A stretch of DNA of 64,000 nt from Streptomyces griseiscabiei (lineage in GTDB: Bacteria; Actinomycetota; Actinomycetes; Streptomycetales; Streptomycetaceae), in contig NZ_JAGJBZ010000002.1 in NCBI RefSeq assembly GCF_020010925.1, forward strand, positions 2,418,001 to 2,482,000. Direction: 5' to 3'. The notes beneath the pieces are model-generated. The model worked only from the letters and a program-made list of their open reading frames with translations, was not told where the DNA came from and did no database searches. This document shows, piece by piece, positions 59,530 through 64,000 of the stretch. Numbering within the stretch: position 1 is the first letter of the stretch; every line of letters begins with the position of its first letter. The translations under genes and the position numbers were made by a program.

Positions 59530-60359
59530 GCGCACGCCTGCGGGGAATCGCCCGCGAGACCGAGGCCATCGTCGCGGCCGGGCGCTATCGCGCCCCCGCC
59601 GGCCACGAGGTGTCCCTCGCCGCCGAGGTGGCCGCCGCACGGGCCGGCACCCGCCTCCACGGCCCGGACCCGGTGCCGATCCCCCGGATCAGCCCCGTCC
59701 GCGCGGCCGTCGAGGTCACCGGCGAGAGCAGTCTGGAGGCCGCCGGCCGGCTGACGGCCGCCGACCCCACCGCCGTGGCCGTCCTGAGCTTCTCCTCCGC
59801 CCGCAACCCCGGCGGCGGCTATCTGAACGGCGCCCAGGCCCAGGAGGAGGCCCTCTGCCGTGCCTCCGCGCTCTACACCTGCGTCCGCGAGGCCCCCGCC
59901 TTCTACGCACACCACCGCACCCACCGCGACCCGTTCTACACGGACCGTGTCATCCACTCGCCCGCCGTCCCCGTCTTCCGGGACGACCGCGGCACCCTCC
60001 TCGACACCCCGTACGCGGTCGGTTTCCTGACCTCACCGGCCCCGAACGCCTCGGTCGTCCGCCGTACGACACCGGAGCGCGTCCCGCACCTCCCGCAGGC
60101 GCTCGCCACCCGCGCCGAACGCGTCCTGGAGACGGCCGTGGCGCACGGCTACCGCCGCCTGGTCCTGGGCGCCTGGGGATGCGGCGTCTTCGGCAACGAC
60201 CCGGCGCAGGTGGCGTCGGCCTTCCGCGCGCTGCTCACGGACGGCGGCCGCTTCGAGGGCGCGTTCGCGTACGTGGTGTTCGGCATCCTGGACCGCACCA
60301 AGGACCAGGCGGTCCGCAGTGCCTTCGAACGAGAGTTCACGGCAGTCGCGCCCCTCTAG
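59526..60359 (+). CDS. Microbial-type PARG / TIGR02452 family protein
   Basis: 277 aa with a macrodomain-like fold. The signature of poly(ADP-ribose) glycohydrolases is visible: GGG at residues 96-98 then QEE at 106-108 (NPGGGYLNGAQAQEEALCRA), where the second Glu is catalytic in known bacterial PARGs. SFLTSPAPNASVV-type segments and LGAWGCGVFGNDP (phosphate loop) are also present. It probably removes ADP-ribose from proteins or nucleic acids, or acts in NAD-linked stress control. Divergent from egtA; stop codon lies inside a strong hairpin. Confidence 0.88.
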   Translation: MSARLRGIARETEAIVAAGRYRAPAGHEVSLAAEVAAARAGTRLHGPDPVPIPRISPVRAAVEVTGESSLEAAGRLTAADPTAVAVLSFSSARNPGGGYLNGAQAQEEALCRASALYTCVREAPAFYAHHRTHRDPFYTDRVIHSPAVPVFRDDRGTLLDTPYAVGFLTSPAPNASVVRRTTPERVPHLPQALATRAERVLETAVAHGYRRLVLGAWGCGVFGNDPAQVASAFRALLTDGGRFEGAFAYVVFGILDRTKDQAVRSAFEREFTAVAPL

Positions 60360-60366
60360 GGGCGCG
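60347..60366. terminator. Hairpin over the PARG-like stop; start of a Streptomyces intergenic repeat
   Basis: CGCGCCCCT/AGGGGCGCG arms (60347-60355 and 60358-60366) form a 9-bp stem that includes the stop codon. The following bases to about 60392 (GGGGAACTGCGCGACCAGCC) are a sequence I know as frequent between genes in Streptomyces, so this is a family repeat doubling as a terminator. Confidence 0.65.
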
Positions 60367-60413
60367 GGGAACTGCGCGACCAGCCCCTACCGACCCGCGG
60401 TCGGCGCACGGCG

Positions 60414-60860
60414 CTATCGCCACCCGTACCGCTCCCGCAACCGCCGCACCACGGAGTTGAACCGCATCCGGTCGAGCGCGCACGCCTCCCGCCGCATCCC
60501 CGCCTCGTGCAGCCGCAGCACCCGGTCCACGTCCACCCAGGAATCCCGCCCCGACCGATCCCACGGCCCACTCCCGATCGGCACCCACTCCCGGTCCCCG
60601 TCGTGCCGCTTGCTGGACAACTGCACGGCCAGCAGCGTCCCCCGATCCTCCCGGGCCACGACGAGCACGGGCCGGTCCTTCCCCCGCCCGTCGTTCTCCT
60701 CGAAGGGCACCCAGGTCCACACGATCTCCCCGGGATCGGGGTCCCCGTCGTGCGCGGGCGAGTACTCGGTCCGCACCCGCCCGACATCACGAGGCTCGGC
60801 CTCGGTGGTCGCGGTGGGCCCGTAGCGCCCCGGCACATCCTGCTCGGCAAAGGAAGTCAC
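60414..60860 (-). CDS. PemK/MazF-like toxin-family protein
   Basis: 148 aa. The core GEIVWTWVPFEENDGRGKDRP with VLVV, then VQLSSKR and SWVDVDRVLRLHE fit the PemK/MazF (CcdB-like SH3 barrel) ribonuclease family. The first 40 residues are a polar extension absent from short toxins. No antitoxin gene is beside it, so it may be a solitary family member not acting as a toxin. It is convergent with the PARG-like gene and follows the flotillin gene after a terminator hairpin. Confidence 0.8.
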   Translation of the reverse strand: MTSFAEQDVPGRYGPTATTEAEPRDVGRVRTEYSPAHDGDPDPGEIVWTWVPFEENDGRGKDRPVLVVAREDRGTLLAVQLSSKRHDGDREWVPIGSGPWDRSGRDSWVDVDRVLRLHEAGMRREACALDRMRFNSVVRRLRERYGWR

Positions 60861-60884
60861 GGGCTCACGCTAGCCGTTGCCGAG

Positions 60885-60910
60885 ACCCGCGCCCCGTCAG
60901 GGGCGCGGGT
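60885..60910. terminator. Perfect 11-bp stem terminator after flotillin gene
   Basis: Arms ACCCGCGCCCC (60885-60895) and GGGGCGCGGGT (60900-60910) with a GTCA loop, 30 bp past the flotillin stop on the minus strand. Confidence 0.75.
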
Positions 60911-60940
60911 CCATGTCGATCAGTGGAGGCTACGGCGCTC

Positions 60941-62356
60941 CTACTCCTTGTCGACCTGCACCTTCTCCACGGCGGCCTTCTCCACAGGCACCCCGTTGAC
61001 CCCCGCCGGGCCGCCGGCAGGCCCCCCGTTCTGGTTCATCGACGACAGCAACTGCCGGGCCAGCCCCAACCCGGTCCCACCCATCGTGAGCGCCTTGGCG
61101 AACATGTCCGCCATTCCGTCCGCCCCGTTGAGCAGCACCATGTTGTCGACGTTCCCGAACGCGGACGCGCCGGCCTGCACGATCTCCGGCCACCTCTCGG
61201 CCAACTGCTGCGCGATCACCGCCTCCTGGTTCTCCGCCAGCGCGGCGCTCCGTGCCTTGATGCCCTCGGCCTCGGCGAGCCCCTTCGCCCGCGTGGCCTC
61301 GGCGGCGGCGAGCCCCTTGGCCTGCCGGGCGGCGGCCTCGGCCTCACCGGTCACCTGCGTCGCGGTCGCCTCGGCCGCGGCCGCCAGTTCGGTCTCCTTG
61401 GCCTTGGCCTGCGCGGCGGAGATACGGGCGTCGCGTTCCGCCTCGGCGAGCGTCCGTTTCTCGTAGGCCTTGGCGTCGGCGGGCTTGCGGACGTCCGCCT
61501 GCAGCTGCTGCTCACGCCGGGCCGCCGCCAGCTCCGCGACCCGGGTCTCCTGGACGACGACCTCCTGCAGGGCGGCGGCCTCGGCGAGCGGACCGGCCTG
61601 CTTGGCCTTCGCCGAGGCGTTGTCCCGCTCGGCCTGGTAGCCGGCCTGGAGGATCTCGCTGTCCCGGGTGGCCTCCGCCATGCGCGCCGCGGCCTGCTGC
61701 TCGGCCTCGGTGGCGAGCCGGTTGGCCTCGGCCTGCGCGATCCGGGCGTCCCGCTGGACGGCCGCCGCGTGCGGCATGGCCATGTTCTTGATGTAACCGG
61801 TCGGGTCCTCGATCTCGTGGATCTGCAGCGAGTCCACGATCAGACCCAGCTTCTCCATCTCCGTACCGCACGCCGCCCGGGTCTGGCCGGTCAGCTTCTC
61901 GCGGTCCCGGATCATGTCCTCGACCGTCAACCCGCCCACGATGGACCGGAGATGACCGGCGAACACGTTGTGCACCCGCTCCGAGACCCGCTTCTGCTGG
62001 CCGAGGAAACGGCGGGCCGCGTTCGCGATGGAGACGAAGTCGTCGCCCACCTTGAAGATGACCACGCCCCGGATCTTCAGCGGGATGCCCTGGAAGGTCA
62101 CGCACTCCACGGCCAGTTCGGTCTGGTTCAGATCGAGCGACAGCTTGCGCACCGCCTGCATACCGGGCAGCACGAGAGTGCCGCGCCCGGTGACGATACG
62201 GAAGTTCATGCCCTCCGTCAGGCCCTCCATCTTGTGCTTGGAGCCGGAGATGATCAGAGCCTCGTTCGGCTCGGCGACCCGCCACATGAGCTTGAACAGC
62301 GCGATCAGTACCAGGGCGACCGCTGCGGTCGCCCCCGCGATGATGCCGATGAACAT
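60941..62356 (-). CDS. Flotillin/SPFH-domain membrane protein
   Basis: 471 aa from the ATG at 62356 (AAGGGGGGTG upstream). An N-terminal hydrophobic anchor lies at residues 4-26, the SPFH/band 7 domain at about 30-190 (PNEALIISG, IVTGRGTLVLP, FQGIPLKIRGVVIFKV), and a long Ala/Glu/Lys coiled coil at about 205-400 rich in EAE repeats. The C-terminal tail has Gly/Asn-rich sequence. Flotillins scaffold membrane microdomains and affect fluidity. The small NfeD-like gene upstream is its usual partner. Confidence 0.92.
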   Translation of the reverse strand: MFIGIIAGATAAVALVLIALFKLMWRVAEPNEALIISGSKHKMEGLTEGMNFRIVTGRGTLVLPGMQAVRKLSLDLNQTELAVECVTFQGIPLKIRGVVIFKVGDDFVSIANAARRFLGQQKRVSERVHNVFAGHLRSIVGGLTVEDMIRDREKLTGQTRAACGTEMEKLGLIVDSLQIHEIEDPTGYIKNMAMPHAAAVQRDARIAQAEANRLATEAEQQAAARMAEATRDSEILQAGYQAERDNASAKAKQAGPLAEAAALQEVVVQETRVAELAAARREQQLQADVRKPADAKAYEKRTLAEAERDARISAAQAKAKETELAAAAEATATQVTGEAEAAARQAKGLAAAEATRAKGLAEAEGIKARSAALAENQEAVIAQQLAERWPEIVQAGASAFGNVDNMVLLNGADGMADMFAKALTMGGTGLGLARQLLSSMNQNGGPAGGPAGVNGVPVEKAAVEKVQVDKE

Positions 62357-62516
62357 CGGCACACCCCCCTTGACCTGGTGCCCTTTCGGCACCGAACGTC
62401 CGGAGTGTCCCGCGTGGACCGGCGGCGGTACAGGTACCGGGGGATCGTTGTTGCAGTCCTGATGCCAACCGGTGGCGGAAGACCGACACACGGCGATCGA
62501 CGGACCCGACGGACCG

Positions 62517-62741
62517 TCAACTGTCGTACGCCGCCGACACATAGACCGTGCGCGGCGGCAGATACTCGATCACCATCACGAGGGTTCCCGGTTCGATCCG
62601 GTCCTTCGCGGAGGCGGGGTACGCGAGAAAGTGCTCGGCGCCGCCCCGCACCCGGACGATCACCTCGCCGACGAGCCCGGGACCGACCGCACCGGTCACC
62701 CGTCCCATCAGCCCGACCATCGACGCTTCGTCCATGGTCAC
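62517..62741 (-). CDS. Small NfeD-like (OB-fold) protein
   Basis: 74 aa. GLMGRVTGAVGPGLVGEVIV then RVRGGAEHFLAYPASAKDRI and PGTLVMVIEYLPPRTVYV match the C-terminal OB-fold domain of NfeD proteins, which go with SPFH proteins. It has no membrane segment of its own. The start may be 62741 or the next ATG at 62735. The 160 bp between it and the flotillin gene hold no gene. Confidence 0.75.
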   Translation of the reverse strand: MTMDEASMVGLMGRVTGAVGPGLVGEVIVRVRGGAEHFLAYPASAKDRIEPGTLVMVIEYLPPRTVYVSAAYDS

Positions 62742-62775
62742 AGCCTACGGGGCACGGCGCGGGCATCGAACCCGC

Positions 62776-64000
62776 TCACACCGCGGGCGAATCCGCCGTC
62801 GCGCGCTCCGGCGGCCACAGCTCGTGCCAGCGCTGGTCCGCCTCCAACTGCGCGGCCAGCGACAGCAGAAGCGGCTCGCTGTTCGCCGGGCCGAGCAACT
62901 GCGCGCCCACCGGCAGCCCGTCGTCCACGAACCCGGCGGGGACGTTCACCCCGGGCCAGCCCAGCACGTTCCACGGCCAGGCGTACGGGCAGGCCGCGAT
63001 CATCGCGCGGTCGGTGCCGAGCCCGCCGAGGTTCAGCATGGAGCCGACACGCGGCGGGGGAGCGGCGGTCGTCGGCGCGAGCAGCACGTCGTACCCCTCG
63101 AAGAGCGCGCCGATGCGCCGGTGCAGGGTGACCTCCGCGCGGCGGGCCATCCGCAGGGGCGCCCCGCCGAGCAGCCGGCCGAGGCGGGCGGCGTCGAGGG
63201 TGCGGCGGTCGAGGAGGCTCTGCTCGGTGATGGCGCCGACCCGTTCGGCGATACCGGCGGTGGCGCGCGGGATGAAGGTCAGCCCGATCCGCCCGTATCT
63301 GGGCTCCGCCTCCTCCACGGCGTGCCCGAGCCCGGCGAGCCGCTCCGCCACGGCCCGCACCCGCTCCTCCACGCGGGGGTCGAGCCGGGCGGGCAGCGCG
63401 GTGAACGGCGGCTTCAGCGACAGCGCGATCCTGAGCCGCCCCGGGTCCCTGCCGACCGCCTCGGAGGCCTTGACGGCGAGCGGCCGGTGCAGATCGCCCT
63501 CATGGTTGCCGCTGGCCGCGTCCAGCAGCAGGGCGGCGTCGGCGACCGTGCGGGCGAGGGTGCCGTTGACGGTGATGCCCTGGAAGGACTCCGCGTGCGG
63601 CCAGGTCGAGATCCGGCCGCGCTGGGGCTTGATGCCGATGAGATGTGTCCAGGAGGCCGGGATACGGACCGACCCGGCGCCGTCCGAGCCGAGCGCGGCC
63701 GGGACCAGGCCCGCGGCGACGGCCGCCGCCGATCCGCCGGAGGAACCGCCGGGGGTGTGGTCCGGGTGCCAGGGATTCCGGGTGGCGCCGAAGGCCGGCC
63801 CCTCCGTGAACGGCCACTGCCCCAGCTCGCAGGTGTTGGTCTTGCCGACCACGATCGCCCCGGCCGCCCGCAGCCGCCGTACGGCCTCGCCGTCCTCCGG
63901 CAGCGAGGGGAACTCCCCCTGGCAGCCGAACGCGGTCGGTTCGCCCGCCACGTCCATGTCGTCCTTCACGGCCACCGGCACACCGAGCAGGGGCCGCCGC
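62776..64000 (-). CDS. Amidase (amidase-signature family), N-terminus beyond window
   Basis: At least 401 residues; the 5' end runs off the right edge. The amidase signature GGSSGGSAAAVAAGLVPAAL with GSDGAGSVRIPASW supplies the cis-Ser and nucleophile Ser of the Ser-Ser-Lys triad, and PVAVKDDMD carries the catalytic Lys. It hydrolyses amide bonds of unknown substrates. The position 63981 Met is internal to the domain, so it is not the true start. The gene ends 34 bp before the NfeD-like gene, with no strong hairpin. Confidence 0.9.
   Translation of the reverse strand, partial: RRPLLGVPVAVKDDMDVAGEPTAFGCQGEFPSLPEDGEAVRRLRAAGAIVVGKTNTCELGQWPFTEGPAFGATRNPWHPDHTPGGSSGGSAAAVAAGLVPAALGSDGAGSVRIPASWTHLIGIKPQRGRISTWPHAESFQGITVNGTLARTVADAALLLDAASGNHEGDLHRPLAVKASEAVGRDPGRLRIALSLKPPFTALPARLDPRVEERVRAVAERLAGLGHAVEEAEPRYGRIGLTFIPRATAGIAERVGAITEQSLLDRRTLDAARLGRLLGGAPLRMARRAEVTLHRRIGALFEGYDVLLAPTTAAPPPRVGSMLNLGGLGTDRAMIAACPYAWPWNVLGWPGVNVPAGFVDDGLPVGAQLLGPANSEPLLLSLAAQLEADQRWHELWPPERATADSPAV

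Overview
The window is high-GC actinomycete DNA and looks like Streptomyces. It has very strong G/C third-position bias, many GTG starts and 4-nt ATGA/GTGA gene overlaps. It carries an ergothioneine (egtABC-D) operon, a PAS-GAF-SpoIIE-ATPase phosphatase, XRE/MmyB-type regulators paired with oxidoreductases, and terminator hairpins without U-tracts. Three stretches stand out: an A/T-richer island at about 15.5-18.0 kb, a recombinase plus STAND-NTPase block at about 40.9-53.5 kb, and scattered gene wrecks and IS scraps. Together they suggest a mosaic accessory region that joins more ordinary chromosome from about 55 kb rightward.

Layout. 0-5.7 kb: a secreted subtilisin-like protease, a quinone-oxidoreductase-like enzyme and an Old Yellow Enzyme. 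5.96-11.1 kb: a molybdenum aldehyde oxidoreductase operon resembling E. coli paoABCD (Tat-targeted 2Fe-2S subunit, FAD/4Fe-4S subunit, Mo subunit, XdhC-type maturation factor). 11.3-15.2 kb: an SDR fragment, two SDR enzymes, an exported SnoaL-like protein and a divergent MmyB-type regulator. 15.5-18.0 kb: an A/T-richer trio (one-TM protein, ferric-reductase-like flavocytochrome, Tat/lipobox flavodoxin). 18.2-20.95 kb: an SDR stub, an orphan LuxR-type regulator and two decayed genes. 20.98-27 kb: aldo/keto reductase plus MFS pump, divergent MmyB-type regulator plus a second aldo/keto reductase, an IS5 scrap and a third MmyB-type regulator. 27.2-28.6 kb: an EamA transporter and an IS3 scrap. 28.7-36.8 kb: a LacI-regulated sugar-catabolic cluster (two TIM-barrel isomerases, two Gfo/Idh/MocA dehydrogenases, a TolB-like propeller, an HbpS/UPF0303 protein, an MFS transporter, LacI) with twin operators in the divergent promoter. 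36.8-37.9 kb: IS5 and regulator remnants. 37.9-40.4 kb: the SpoIIE phosphatase.

40.9-46.2 kb holds the most unusual locus. Three overlapping genes encode a radical SAM enzyme, a 148-aa protein and a 1346-aa protein with a PD-(D/E)XK-like nuclease domain followed by a NACHT/STAND NTPase; a (GGCACC)n repeat encodes an Ala-Gly linker between those two domains. It lies directly downstream of a Tn554-like set of tyrosine recombinases plus a small TnpC/DUF6262-like protein (46.4-53.5 kb). The likely picture is a mobile element carrying an anti-phage STAND system of uncommon composition.

53.9-59.2 kb is the ergothioneine operon (egtA-egtB-egtC-egtD, minus strand). Its original egtD has lost its C-terminal third, and a second, divergent but complete egtD follows immediately and overlaps by 4 nt. 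59.4-64 kb: a microbial PARG-like (TIGR02452) protein, a PemK/MazF-like protein, a flotillin/SPFH protein with a small NfeD-like partner, and an amidase running off the right edge. No tRNA, rRNA or CRISPR array was seen.
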